Shown here in pieces: positions 8,795 to 18,204 of a stretch of DNA of 64,000 nucleotides (positions within the stretch are counted from its first letter, which is position 1; the number at the start of each line of letters is the position of its first letter). The position numbers and the translations under genes are program-made. The notes under the pieces are model-generated. The model ran no database searches. It had not been told where the DNA came from and worked only from the letters and a program-made list of their open reading frames with translations. The stretch comes from Ensifer adhaerens (GTDB lineage: Bacteria; Pseudomonadota; Alphaproteobacteria; Rhizobiales; Rhizobiaceae): assembly GCF_001270265.1 (NCBI RefSeq), contig NZ_LGAP01000002.1, forward strand, positions 248,001-312,000. Direction: 5' to 3'.

Positions 8795-10563
8795 GCGGAA
8801 GCAACCTCGCGCAACGTTTCGCCAGGCCCTGGCACAGCAGTCAATATGTCCGTTCGCGGCCCAAACTGGCTGATACGACCATTTTCGAGGACGAGAAGCT
8901 TGTCGGCGACCTGCATGATCGATGGTCGATGCGCGATCATGATGACGATGGCGCCCTGGTCGCGCATGCGCTGGATCGCGCGGACCAGAGCGCGTTCTCC
9001 CAGGGAATCGAGATTGGCATTGGGTTCATCGAGGACGACGAGGCGCGGGCGATTGTAAAGGCAACGTGCCAGCGCGATGCGCTGCCTCTGTCCGCCGGAA
9101 AGCGTAAGATGGCCATCGCCGACGGGCGTGTCGTAGCCGAGCGGCAGACGGCCGATCATCTCGTGCACCTCCGCCAGCCGCGCGGCCTCGATGACCTTGT
9201 AGGGATCGCCATCTTCCATTCTGGCGATGTTTTCCCGGATCGTGCCCTCCAGCAGCGATACCGATTGGGGGAGATAACCGACCGATTCCCCGAAGGACCC
9301 GCGCTCCCAGAGATAGGTGTTGTGGCCATCGAGAAAGACCCCGCCCGATGTCGGCTTCAAGATGCCGACCAACAGCCGGGCAAGCGTCGACTTGCCGGCG
9401 GCCGATGGGCCGACCACGCCCAACACTTCGCCGGGGGAAAGCGAGAAGGAAATGCCCTTGATGATTGGCACTTCGACGCCGGGGACGGCGTAGACGAGTT
9501 TATCCACAATCATGTCACCGGCCGAATGCGGTGTCGGCGTCGTCTGGCGGACCGCCAGATCTTCGCCGATCGCCGCCTCGATCCGACGCCAGCCGGCGAC
9601 GGCGAGCACCCATTGGCGCCAGTTTTCGATGATCGTGTCGAAGGGGATAAGCAGGCGACCGACGAGGATGCTTGAGGCCATCATCGCGCCGGGGGTGATG
9701 GCCTGGTCAAGCACCAGCAGCGCACCCGCTGCAAGCGTGATGACCTGGATCGAGTACCGCAGGCTGCGCGTCAGCGACGTCATCGCCTTGCTTCGGCTTC
9801 CTCCGGTTTCGAGCGCGCCCAAAGCGTGAATTTGCAGGGCGCGCCAGCGCTTGGCGAGCGCCGGCAACATGCCCATCGCCTCGATCGCTTCGGCGTGCCT
9901 GAGGGAGCCGGCGATCTTGGAGACCGCTTCGACATTCGCCTGGTTGGCCTCCTTGGTGAGCTGGCGCGTCATCATGTCGTTGACGAGCCCGCAGCAAACG
10001 AGCAATGCGATCGACACGACGCCGATGAGGCCGAACAGTGGGTGCAGCAGAAACAACGCCCCTAGAAAAATCGGGGACCATGCGGCGTCGAGCGGCGCGA
10101 CCACTGCCGATGACGTGAGGAAACCGCGAAGTTCCGACAGGTCGCGAAGGGATTGGGCGGCACGGCTGAGCCCCTGGTTCACCGACGCCTGGACCGCCGA
10201 TGCCAGAACCGGAGCATTTAGCCTTCGCACGATGGCGCTGCCCATCGCCTGGAAAGCAAGGGCTCGGATGAGATCCAGGACCCCATAGACGACCAATGCG
10301 CTGATCGCCAGGAGCGTCAACATGGTGAGCGTATCAAAGCTCTGGCTGTTGAGAACCCTGTCATGAATCTGCAACATGAACAGCGGTATCGTGAGCTGAA
10401 GCAGGCTTATGCAGACACTGAGCAGCGCGGCGTAAAGCGATACGGATAGAAACACACGCTTGGCTTGCAGTATTAGCAATCTTGGATTGATAATCTCATC
10501 CCGGCGCATAACCCCTAAAATTTGACCGTTGTTTCTCGTCTCGTTCCGAACAGTATCACGCAT
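8791..10563 (-). CDS. wgdA: Type I secretion ABC exporter WgdA (PrtD-like)
   Basis: An N-terminal membrane domain (about residues 20-300, several hydrophobic segments) is followed by a nucleotide-binding domain with Walker A GPSAAGKST, signature LSGGQ and Walker B LVVLDEPNANLD. The ATG at 10563 gives about 590 residues, the usual size of PrtD-type exporters. An upstream in-frame ATG at 10713 would start inside the operator palindrome and add about 50 unlikely residues, so I reject it. An ATG at 10509 is the next alternative. It is transcribed divergently from wggR and should export the RTX protein WgeA. It corresponds to expD1. Confidence 0.92.
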   Translation of the reverse strand: MRDTVRNETRNNGQILGVMRRDEIINPRLLILQAKRVFLSVSLYAALLSVCISLLQLTIPLFMLQIHDRVLNSQSFDTLTMLTLLAISALVVYGVLDLIRALAFQAMGSAIVRRLNAPVLASAVQASVNQGLSRAAQSLRDLSELRGFLTSSAVVAPLDAAWSPIFLGALFLLHPLFGLIGVVSIALLVCCGLVNDMMTRQLTKEANQANVEAVSKIAGSLRHAEAIEAMGMLPALAKRWRALQIHALGALETGGSRSKAMTSLTRSLRYSIQVITLAAGALLVLDQAITPGAMMASSILVGRLLIPFDTIIENWRQWVLAVAGWRRIEAAIGEDLAVRQTTPTPHSAGDMIVDKLVYAVPGVEVPIIKGISFSLSPGEVLGVVGPSAAGKSTLARLLVGILKPTSGGVFLDGHNTYLWERGSFGESVGYLPQSVSLLEGTIRENIARMEDGDPYKVIEAARLAEVHEMIGRLPLGYDTPVGDGHLTLSGGQRQRIALARCLYNRPRLVVLDEPNANLDSLGERALVRAIQRMRDQGAIVIMIAHRPSIMQVADKLLVLENGRISQFGPRTDILTAVPGPGETLREVASA

Positions 10564-10711
10564 GGGCGGTTGCCTGAAGTTAACGTTAAAGCCATCCGTG
10601 GAGGACGTCTGGCTTACATTTAGGGCGAATAATAGTATTGCTTCGCCATGTGTGGCACAAAAGTAAGAGGTAATGCAAGTTCGGGGTCGTGGGAGGGGAG
10701 TGTTGTAGTTC

Positions 10712-10738
10712 AATTTACTTCAAGATTTGAAGTAAATT
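10712..10738. promoter_or_regulatory. Perfect 27-bp palindrome (WggR-type operator) between wgdA and wggR
   Basis: Two perfect 12-bp arms (AATTTACTTCAA and its complement) flank a 3-bp spacer, gat. The core TACTTCAA-N3-TTGAAGTA recurs upstream of wgaA exactly and upstream of wgeA with two changes. It lies 17 bp before the chosen wggR start and about 150 bp before wgdA, so it can control both directions. The position close to wggR would fit autoregulation. MarR-family dimers commonly bind palindromes of this size. Confidence 0.88.
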
Positions 10739-10755
10739 TCGAAATGGAGAGTTGG

Positions 10756-11328
10756 ATGAATGAAAGAGTACTCTATCCGTCCACGGGGATCAAAGATGTG
10801 TCGTTGCTCCAGCAGGAGGACCAGACATCGAAGGCGGTAGGAGCCCACGATCAAGCCGAAGCCGCAAGCGATTGCCGACAGCTAACCTATTTCGAGCTTG
10901 CGCGCCTGATGGAGAGGGTGAGCAGGCGGTTTTCCGGTTTGGTGCGCGCCGAGCTGACCAAGCTGCGTGTCGACGACATCGGTCCAGCTCAGGCCATGGT
11001 CTTGCTGGCGATCGGAGATGCCGAGCTTTCGGTGGCCGAGCTGCTCGATCGCGGACACTATGTCGGCTCGAACGTGTCGTACTACCTGAAGCAGTTGGCC
11101 GATGGGGATTACATCGATCGGGTTGCCTCTCAGCGCGACAAGCGTTCGGCGCGCATCAAGCTGACGGAAAAAGGCCGGCTGCTGAGGGCGAACTTGCGCG
11201 ATGCAGCGATGGCCTATGAGCGGGCGCTCAATCGTGGTCATCAGGATCGCCAGAACCTGGAGACCGCCTTCCAGACCCTGCATCAACTCGAACTCGTTTG
11301 GGGCAGCGTGTCACGTTACGACATGTGA
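10756..11328 (+). CDS. wggR: MarR-family regulator WggR (ExpG) of galactoglucan synthesis
   Basis: This 190-residue protein has a MarR winged-helix core: a recognition region around LSVAELLDRGHYVGSN and a wing with RDKRSARIKLTEKG, flanked by dimerisation helices. The start at 10756 was chosen because GGAGAG precedes it by 4 bp; upstream in-frame ATGs at 10648 and 10744 would put codons across the operator. In S. meliloti WggR/ExpG activates the wga, wgd and wge promoters, and the three inverted repeats in this window stand at precisely those promoters. It lies 48 bp upstream of wgcA, which may share its promoter. Confidence 0.92.
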   Translation: MNERVLYPSTGIKDVSLLQQEDQTSKAVGAHDQAEAASDCRQLTYFELARLMERVSRRFSGLVRAELTKLRVDDIGPAQAMVLLAIGDAELSVAELLDRGHYVGSNVSYYLKQLADGDYIDRVASQRDKRSARIKLTEKGRLLRANLRDAAMAYERALNRGHQDRQNLETAFQTLHQLELVWGSVSRYDM

Positions 11329-11376
11329 CCGGGCGGAACTCAATGTGTACGTCACTCAGGTAGCGGATTAGATAGC

Positions 11377-12606
11377 ATGCATGTGGCATTTGTTCATCGG
11401 CGCGGCTTCGGCCAGTTCGCCGCGTTGGCGGCTGATCTGGTGCGGTCAGGCAACAGCGTCAGCCTGATCACCGAAACCGTGGATCAGAAGATTCCGTCCG
11501 TGCGTGTCATTCGACATAGGGCCGAGCCCGGGCCGCGCATGTCCGCGGCGATCGCTCGACACATGGCGGTGCCGGATCACCATGCCAGGATCGGACATCG
11601 CGTCGCCGAAACGCTCGATGCGATGACACGACAGGACATGACGCCGGATATCGTCGTCGGCCACATCGGCTGGGGCAGCATGATGTTCGTCAAGGATGCC
11701 CTTCCTCGTGTTCCGGCCCTTGGCTATTGCGAGTTCTTCTATCGGTCGCACGGCGCTGACATCGGCTTCGCGCCGGACGATGAACCTGACCTCGAAGAGC
11801 GCAAGAGATTGCGGCTGCGCAATGTCGCGCAACTGCTGTCGCTGGAATCCATGGACGGCGGCATCAGTCCGACAGAGTGGCAAAAGAGCCTTTATCCCGC
11901 CGATACGCGGGAGCGCATTGCCGTTTGTCACGAAGGTATCGATACCGCGCAGTTCCGTCCCAACCCTGCCGCGTCGGTAAGGCTTCCGGACGGTCGTGTG
12001 CTGAAGGCCAACGATCCGCCGGTGGTCACCTTTGTGGCGCGGGATCTCGAACCCTATCGTGGTTTTCCCCAGGCGCTGCAGGCTGCCGCTCAAGTCGTCA
12101 AAAAGCGTCCCGACACGGTTTTCGTCTTCGTCGGAGGTGACGGAACCAGTTACGGGCCTCCTCCTCCTGGTGGTGGTTCGTGGAAATCGCACCTGCTCGC
12201 CTCGCTCGACGTGGCGCCGGACAACATCATTTTTCCAGGTGTCGTCCCGCATCATATTCTTCGCCAGCTTTTCCAGGTCTCTGCGGCGCATGTCTACATG
12301 ACCTACCCCTTCGTGCTTTCCTGGTCCGTGCTCGAAGCCATGGCATGCGGTGCCCTGGTCATCGGATCCGACACGCCTCCAGTTCGCGAAGTCATCCGCA
12401 CGGGTCACAACGGTATTCTGGTGCCGTTCTTCGACGCCGACGCGCTCGCCGAAGCAATCCTCGGCGCCGTAAGCAATCCGCAGGCGTCCGTCGGCATGCG
12501 GGCGGCAGCGCGAAGGACCATCGAGCGGCGCTTCCGGCTGGAGGATTGCCTGCTGCGCCAGAGGGATCTCATGACGACGATGACGGGGCGGCCGGCAATG
12601 GCTTGA
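11377..12606 (+). CDS. wgcA: GT4-family glycosyltransferase WgcA
   Basis: The 409-residue protein is a GT-B glycosyltransferase. It has an N-terminal HRRGFGQF acceptor-side segment, GHIGWGSM near residue 96, a VTFVARDLEPYRGF hinge region near 222, and a C-terminal donor site SWSVLEAMACG with VIGSDTPPVREVI. It lies downstream of wggR in the position of S. meliloti expC, a proposed early glycosyltransferase of galactoglucan assembly. Acceptor and sugar cannot be read from sequence. The gap to the operator upstream of wgaA starts directly after its stop. Confidence 0.88.
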   Translation: MHVAFVHRRGFGQFAALAADLVRSGNSVSLITETVDQKIPSVRVIRHRAEPGPRMSAAIARHMAVPDHHARIGHRVAETLDAMTRQDMTPDIVVGHIGWGSMMFVKDALPRVPALGYCEFFYRSHGADIGFAPDDEPDLEERKRLRLRNVAQLLSLESMDGGISPTEWQKSLYPADTRERIAVCHEGIDTAQFRPNPAASVRLPDGRVLKANDPPVVTFVARDLEPYRGFPQALQAAAQVVKKRPDTVFVFVGGDGTSYGPPPPGGGSWKSHLLASLDVAPDNIIFPGVVPHHILRQLFQVSAAHVYMTYPFVLSWSVLEAMACGALVIGSDTPPVREVIRTGHNGILVPFFDADALAEAILGAVSNPQASVGMRAAARRTIERRFRLEDCLLRQRDLMTTMTGRPAMA

Positions 12607-12621
12607 TAACGACCTAAGTAT

Positions 12622-12640
12622 TACTTCAAATATTGAAGTA
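12622..12640. promoter_or_regulatory. WggR-type operator upstream of the wga operon
   Basis: TACTTCAA-ata-TTGAAGTA has perfect 8-bp arms and a 3-bp spacer, identical in both arms to the core of the wggR/wgdA palindrome. It lies 16 bp after the wgcA stop and about 160 bp upstream of the wgaA start, inside the only sizeable gap of the plus-strand genes. This marks a separate wga promoter under the same regulator. Confidence 0.87.
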
Positions 12641-12800
12641 TATACGAAGTTTATTGTCGCCGTTTGCATGTATTTTCCCGTTGTGCACTGCGAAATTCAC
12701 TGCTACGTAGTCTGTGTGATGAATGGCGCCTCGCTAATATAGGCGATGCCAATTCAGAAACTCCATCGATATGCGTTATCGTTTCTTCAGAGGGCGTTAC

Positions 12801-14282
12801 GTGCAAGAAGTAAGACAATCCACCCTGGGGCCCCGGCTCGGTTTGAAGAAGCTGTTGCTGGCATCGGATCGCGATCGGGCGATCTTGCAGGGCAGCAATG
12901 TTGCCCATCTGGTGGACTACCTGGAAGCCGATGGTGGTTCCTTCGACACGTTGAAGGATGCGTTTCCGCTCGCCGCGGTCGCCTTTTCCGACAAGGGTGA
13001 GGCGGACCTGAAGAAGGGGCTGGCGCGGCTGTCCGGCTTGCGCACGATCCCGGAGTTGGCGGTCTTGCGTCTTGACCCCGCCAATGTGGCGGAGAGCTCG
13101 GCTCTCCTGCGTGCGCTTGCCGAAGACGGCGTGGGGCGGCTTGCCCGATATACGGCTTCGATCACGTCAGAACTCGCCATGCTCAGGCGTGAGCGCGAAG
13201 AGCTCTTTGAAAACTATCGCCTTTTGGAAGACGCCTTCCACGCGCGAAACTGGGAGCCGGTTGCCGAAGTTTTTGCCCATGATCCCTTTGCCGATCCCAA
13301 GGATGAGGGTGTGGGGCAGCTGCTGAGCAGCGCGTTCATTGAGCAGCTTCTGCCCGTCTCCAGTCTCGGTGTCGCCGGGTTCGCCCTTCACCTTCACTCG
13401 CTGCCGAAGGGCAGTGGCGAACTGATCGTCACGCTGACCTATCTGGAGAGTGGCGAAGGTGTTGCGGAATGGAATGTTCCCTTTGTCGGCCTGGTCTCCG
13501 GCTGGAACTTCTTTTCTCTGCCGCGTGCCTGTGGCGGGGCTGCCAGAACCCTTCGTCTGCGTGTATCTGCCAGCGGCTCGGACGCGCTTGGCCTTTCGCT
13601 CGGGCACCATATCGCCAGTGAGCGATACTCGGCGCGATCGGAACACCCGCATCCAGATCTCGATCTGCGCCCGCTCGCGTTTCGCGTATTTACGGGCTTG
13701 CCGGGGGTGAAGCCTGCGAGCACGGCGAACATGATTGCCCCCACCAGCTTGCTGGAAGGGCAATTCACCGTCGACTACAGGCTTGGGCTGGAGAAGCTCA
13801 GCCAGATCGCCGACGTTTCGGTGACCCCAATCGTCCCGGATTTCCAGACCATCCGGTTCCTGGAACATGAACATGCGATCGTCTGTCACCCTTTGCCGAG
13901 CGGTATCTCAGCCGGCGCGATCAATCGCGCCATCGAGCCTGGTACGGTCTCGTTGTCGGCGAGCGCCATTATCGATCATCCCAAAGGCGCGCCGGCGGCC
14001 GTCAGCTTTCTCTTGAGCCCGGCCAGTTCGAACGCCCGCTCGGAAGTCGCCGAACTCGCACGCAAGGGGTCGGCAAAACCTTCGACCCTGTTCAGCGGCT
14101 GGCGGGAGGTCGGTGCTCAGCAATCCATAAGCATCAGCATGCAGATGGACGAGGCGATCCGCGTTCCAATGGATCTGATCATCCTCAGCCGGGCCGTGGG
14201 TGATACCGTCGATTTTTGCTGGCTCAAGTTGTCGAGCTTCCGACTGGTAAAGCAATCGACGGAGGCCCTGAATGCCAGGTAA
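12801..14282 (+). CDS. wgaA: WgaA (ExpA1)-like protein, first gene of the wga operon
   Basis: No catalytic motif is visible in this 493-residue protein. Residues 130-160 are rich in charged residues and may form a coiled coil; the central part (about 190-280) has beta-rich stretches ending in a GWNFFSLPRACGG segment that resembles a carbohydrate-binding jelly-roll, which is inference only. I prefer a GTG start at 12801, preceded by AGAGGG at 6 bp; an ATG at 12771 has no ribosome binding site. Its end overlaps wgaB by 11 bp. The symbol follows gene order (expA1). It may belong to DUF6212, but I could not confirm this. Confidence 0.78.
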   Translation: MQEVRQSTLGPRLGLKKLLLASDRDRAILQGSNVAHLVDYLEADGGSFDTLKDAFPLAAVAFSDKGEADLKKGLARLSGLRTIPELAVLRLDPANVAESSALLRALAEDGVGRLARYTASITSELAMLRREREELFENYRLLEDAFHARNWEPVAEVFAHDPFADPKDEGVGQLLSSAFIEQLLPVSSLGVAGFALHLHSLPKGSGELIVTLTYLESGEGVAEWNVPFVGLVSGWNFFSLPRACGGAARTLRLRVSASGSDALGLSLGHHIASERYSARSEHPHPDLDLRPLAFRVFTGLPGVKPASTANMIAPTSLLEGQFTVDYRLGLEKLSQIADVSVTPIVPDFQTIRFLEHEHAIVCHPLPSGISAGAINRAIEPGTVSLSASAIIDHPKGAPAAVSFLLSPASSNARSEVAELARKGSAKPSTLFSGWREVGAQQSISISMQMDEAIRVPMDLIILSRAVGDTVDFCWLKLSSFRLVKQSTEALNAR

Positions 14283-16947
14283 TCCGGAGGCCGATCTCAT
14301 CGCCATCGCGATGCCGCTTTACGGTCATGCGGCACTTGTCCTGGAAGCCATCGAATCCGCTTTGGCATCCGATCTCAGCACATCCCGGCTTGCGATCGTC
14401 GTATCGGTCGATGGAGACCCGTGCCACGAAACGTTCGACCAGTTGTTGCTCTACGCTGCGGCCCATCCTTTCATTCACGTGATATTCGGCCGCAATGCGG
14501 GACCGGGTGGTGCCCGCAACCGCGCCATCGACTTCATTGTCGAGCATCTGCCCGAGGCTCGGGCGGTGTATTTCCTCGATGCCGACAATCGCGTTCTGCC
14601 CCGCACGATCGAGACGCTCTACGAAAGGCTCAACAGCAGTGCTTGTGGCTGGGTCTATACCAACATCGACACGTTCTCGGTGTCTTGGCGCGCGCATTAC
14701 GGCAATCAGTATTCGCGGCTGGCTCACTGCATCACGGACAATATTTGCGACACGGGATCCCTGATTTCCATCGACGTTTTCCGCGCCGGCGTGCGCTTCA
14801 GCGACGACAGGCAGAACGGATTTGAAGACTGGGAATTCTGGTTGTCCTGCATTGAGAACGGCTTCGTCGGGGTGCCATGCCACGACACGGTCTTTGAGTA
14901 TCGCTTGCGCGCCGAAAGCCGCTTCAAGGAAGCCAATCGGGAACGCGCCACATCGGTAAGTTATCTGCGAAAACGCCACAAGGCCCTGTATCGACGGCCG
15001 ATGCTCGTCGATTTCGAGCATGAGGAAGCCCCGCGCTATCTCTTCGCCCGTACCGAAAATGCGTCGATCTCGCTGTTTACCGATCCGACCAAGACGCCGA
15101 CCGTGCTCCGTCTGGATGACATCATACCGGCATTCTGGGCGAATGTCGGCGAACCCGACAATGTGCATTTCCCCCCCTTTCTCGTGGCGGGCAGCGGTTC
15201 GGCTTTCGATCTGCTGCTGCGCTCGCGCATGCTTCCAAACATTCTCGCCCACCTGGAGCGGTTGAGCGAAAACACCAATGCGTTGTTCGTGCAGCTTGCG
15301 AATGACGGTGTGAAGCGCGGGATCGAGGCGATTGCCCTGCCGGCGGGTTCGCAGAATGTCGGACCGGCTGACCTTGTTTTCCTTCCGACGCCGCTGGTTA
15401 GAGACGTGATCCAGAACAATGCGCTGGAGTGGTTCGCATCGATCGGCAACCAGCAGGTCTGGCCGACGGTGACGTTGCTGAAAGTGCGCTTTCCCTTCCC
15501 CAAAAGCCTGCCGCGCCGATCGCTGATCACGCCGCAGCAGATGATGATCAACTGCATCAATGCCATTGCTTCGAGCCCCTTGCGCCATACGGCGGGCAAG
15601 CGGTGGACATGGCGTCCGTCGCGGCTGGTGCCCTATGGAGAGCTATACAGGGAGTTGCGAAGGGAAGTCGGCGGTTCACCGATCCTGCCGCTCGGCCATA
15701 GTTCCGGCAAGCGGACCGTCGCCCTCTTGGTACCGAACGCCTCTTTCGGTGGAGCCGAGAAAGTCGTTTATGCCGTCGCGCGAGAACTGAAGCGAACCGG
15801 TTTCGAGACGCATCTGTTCGTCCTCGGCAGCGCCAAGATGGATGTCATCGACGAATTCGATTCCAGCTTTGATCACATCCACTTCTGGGACGCCGGCGTT
15901 CCTGCCTGGGGAGGCTCGGGCTCGTTCTTGGGACAGGATTTCATCGCCGAAGAGCATGGGGTCGATTGGCAGGCGTTGAAGGGCCAGCTTTCGGGGTTCG
16001 ATCTGGTGATCAACAACCATGTCATGGCCGTCCATCCGCTCATCGCCCGGCTGCGCTCCGAGGGGACGCGCACGGCATGTTACCTTCACGTCGTCGACAA
16101 CACCGCGTTCAAGCGCCCCGCGGGACAGCCCTTTGCCGCCATCGCCCACGAGCATTGCTATGACGCGTTCCTGACCTGCTCGGAACAGCTGAAGACCTAT
16201 CTGCACAGCTTCGGCGTGCCGCATGCAAAAGTCTTTGCGGTCGCAAACAGCGCGGGCTTTTCGGTTCCACCCAAAGTTCAGACCGATGTTGTTGCCGCCC
16301 GGCGGCAGCCACGCAGCGATGCGCGCCTGCGCGTGCTCTACCTGGGGCGGCTTGACCGGCAGAAGGGGATCGACCGACTGGCCGCGACGCTGTCTGAGCT
16401 CAGGGCGAGGAATGTGCCATTCGAGGCGCGCGCCGTCGGCGGCGAAATCCTTGCCGATTCGAGCGTTTCATGGACAGAGCGATTGAGGGATCTCGGCGTC
16501 GACGTCCGTCCGCCGGCCTTCGCCAGTAAGGAACTCATCAAGGCGCTGTCCTGGGCGGATGTGCTCGTCATGCCCTCGCGCTGGGAGGGTGCGCCGCTCG
16601 CCATTGCCGAGGCGCAGCAGCTCGGATGCGTTCCGATCGCCACGTCGGTTGGGGCCGTCGACGAACTGATCATCGATGGGGAGGACGGTGTGCTGATCCA
16701 CGCGGCAGCCGATCCCGAAGTCGTGAGATCAATGGCCGAGGCCATCGAAACGGTTGCCCGCAACCCGGACCAACTTGCTCCGCTGATCGAGGGCTGCATC
16801 AAGACTGCATCCCGCCGTTCGTGGACATCCTCGTTTTCGCAGTTTCTCGCGTGGTGCGACACCTGGGTCGACAATTCGTCCCAGGCAAGAACCGCCGTCT
16901 TTCCGTCGGATCCAGCGGTCGACGCTGGCATTCGGGCGGCCGGTTGA
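14272..16947 (+). CDS. wgaB: Bifunctional GT2-GT4 glycosyltransferase fusion WgaB (ExpA23)
   Basis: Two glycosyltransferases are joined in 891 residues. The N-terminal GT2 half has an AMPLYGH strand, SVDGD, the FLDADN metal-binding motif near residue 103 and an NGFEDWEFW acidic motif near 183. The C-terminal GT4 half starts near residue 480 (LLVPNASFGGAEKV), with an LYLGRLDRQKG hinge and the EGAPLAIAE (E-x7-E) donor motif near 767. Such a protein could add two sugars in succession, in line with the alternating glucose-galactose backbone of galactoglucan; that link is inference. It overlaps wgaA and corresponds to expA23. Confidence 0.92.
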   Translation: MPGNPEADLIAIAMPLYGHAALVLEAIESALASDLSTSRLAIVVSVDGDPCHETFDQLLLYAAAHPFIHVIFGRNAGPGGARNRAIDFIVEHLPEARAVYFLDADNRVLPRTIETLYERLNSSACGWVYTNIDTFSVSWRAHYGNQYSRLAHCITDNICDTGSLISIDVFRAGVRFSDDRQNGFEDWEFWLSCIENGFVGVPCHDTVFEYRLRAESRFKEANRERATSVSYLRKRHKALYRRPMLVDFEHEEAPRYLFARTENASISLFTDPTKTPTVLRLDDIIPAFWANVGEPDNVHFPPFLVAGSGSAFDLLLRSRMLPNILAHLERLSENTNALFVQLANDGVKRGIEAIALPAGSQNVGPADLVFLPTPLVRDVIQNNALEWFASIGNQQVWPTVTLLKVRFPFPKSLPRRSLITPQQMMINCINAIASSPLRHTAGKRWTWRPSRLVPYGELYRELRREVGGSPILPLGHSSGKRTVALLVPNASFGGAEKVVYAVARELKRTGFETHLFVLGSAKMDVIDEFDSSFDHIHFWDAGVPAWGGSGSFLGQDFIAEEHGVDWQALKGQLSGFDLVINNHVMAVHPLIARLRSEGTRTACYLHVVDNTAFKRPAGQPFAAIAHEHCYDAFLTCSEQLKTYLHSFGVPHAKVFAVANSAGFSVPPKVQTDVVAARRQPRSDARLRVLYLGRLDRQKGIDRLAATLSELRARNVPFEARAVGGEILADSSVSWTERLRDLGVDVRPPAFASKELIKALSWADVLVMPSRWEGAPLAIAEAQQLGCVPIATSVGAVDELIIDGEDGVLIHAAADPEVVRSMAEAIETVARNPDQLAPLIEGCIKTASRRSWTSSFSQFLAWCDTWVDNSSQARTAVFPSDPAVDAGIRAAG

Positions 16948-16983
16948 GCCCACGCCGGTTTTTTAAGCAGAAAGGTCGATTGC

Positions 16984-18162
16984 ATGCCTGCAAGGATTCT
17001 TGTGACGGGTATTCCCGGTCACTACACGCGCCTGGTCAACGGCGCCCACGGTTTGTCCGTCTCCTATGCGGAGCGCCAGAAACAGCCGGAGACGAAAGAG
17101 GAGTTTCTGCAGGAGCTGCGCAATATCAGCAACACCGGCAACTACCTCATTGGCGAAGGGGCGCTGCGTGCGCTTTCACCCCACGCCAAGCACGTGCCGT
17201 TCTGGCATCTCTACAATTGCGCCAAGAATGGCGTCGGCCTCGAAGAATTCAACGCGAATTTCGATATCTGCGTCTTCACCTGCGCCAATCTGCTGCGCAA
17301 GGGGCTTTCGGCTGACGCGGAGGCGGATGTGCTCGAGCAACTCAAGATGCCGATCGTCATGCTCGGCATCGGGCAGCAGAACCGCAAGGACCTGGAGAAC
17401 AATCTGCCGGAGGGCACGAAACGGCTGCTGGCCATTCTCAAGGAGCGTGAGCACTTTTTCCTAACGCGCGGCTTCGAAACCGAAGGTTTTCTCAAGGATC
17501 AAGGTTTCAAGTTCGTGCGGCCGACGGGCTGCCCGTCCGTCTACTTCATGCCCGACAATATGCGCAAATCGCTACGAAAGCTGCCTGAGGTCGACGTCGG
17601 CAAGGCGCGGACGATCTTCTCCGGTTACCTCGGCGGCAACCAGGATACGGTCCTGGATGCGAAGGCCCTGCCCGGGGGCAACAGCGTGCCGCAGTACGTG
17701 GTCCAGGACGAGTTTCTCCACTTCGACATGAGCGTCGAGCCCAATGCTGAGGGACGCGTCTACGACACCGCGTCGGGAACGATGGTGGGCAACCTCGCCT
17801 ATCCCGGGGCCGACAGGCTCGGCAAGGCTTTCCAGGTGCGCACCTTCTTCGACACCAACCAGTGGCGAGCCTGGGCTTCGTCGATGGATTTCAATCTGGG
17901 TCGCCGTTTTCACGGCTCGATCATCGCCATGCAGGCGGCCGTGCCGAGCCTGATGGTCGCGGTGGACGACCGCATGCGCGAAATGCTCGGTTACACCGGA
18001 TTGCCCGCAGTCGATATCAACGAGATCGACAGTGCTGAGAACCGCAGCGAATTCGTTGCCGGGCACCTGGCAAAGCTCAATGCATCGGAACTCGTCGACA
18101 GATATTCCGATCGCGAGCGTACGTTCCGTTCGACTTTGCGAGAAATCGGCATCGGTCACTAG
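16984..18162 (+). CDS. wgaD: Polysaccharide pyruvyltransferase-family protein WgaD
   Basis: The 392-residue protein resembles polysaccharide pyruvyl transferases. It has SNTGNYLIGEGAL near residue 48, VMLGIGQQN near 123, and the conserved late motif GRRFHGSIIAMQA near 308, whose arginine/histidine are expected to bind phosphoenolpyruvate. Galactoglucan carries 4,6-pyruvyl groups on galactose, so a ketal-pyruvyl transfer from PEP is the likely reaction. It is a close paralogue of the next gene. The start is 36 bp after wgaB with a GCAGAAAGG ribosome binding site. Confidence 0.87.
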   Translation: MPARILVTGIPGHYTRLVNGAHGLSVSYAERQKQPETKEEFLQELRNISNTGNYLIGEGALRALSPHAKHVPFWHLYNCAKNGVGLEEFNANFDICVFTCANLLRKGLSADAEADVLEQLKMPIVMLGIGQQNRKDLENNLPEGTKRLLAILKEREHFFLTRGFETEGFLKDQGFKFVRPTGCPSVYFMPDNMRKSLRKLPEVDVGKARTIFSGYLGGNQDTVLDAKALPGGNSVPQYVVQDEFLHFDMSVEPNAEGRVYDTASGTMVGNLAYPGADRLGKAFQVRTFFDTNQWRAWASSMDFNLGRRFHGSIIAMQAAVPSLMVAVDDRMREMLGYTGLPAVDINEIDSAENRSEFVAGHLAKLNASELVDRYSDRERTFRSTLREIGIGH

Positions 18163-18204
18163 CTGAACCCGACATCCTCCCTACTGCTCGTTCAAAGGAC
18201 AGTT

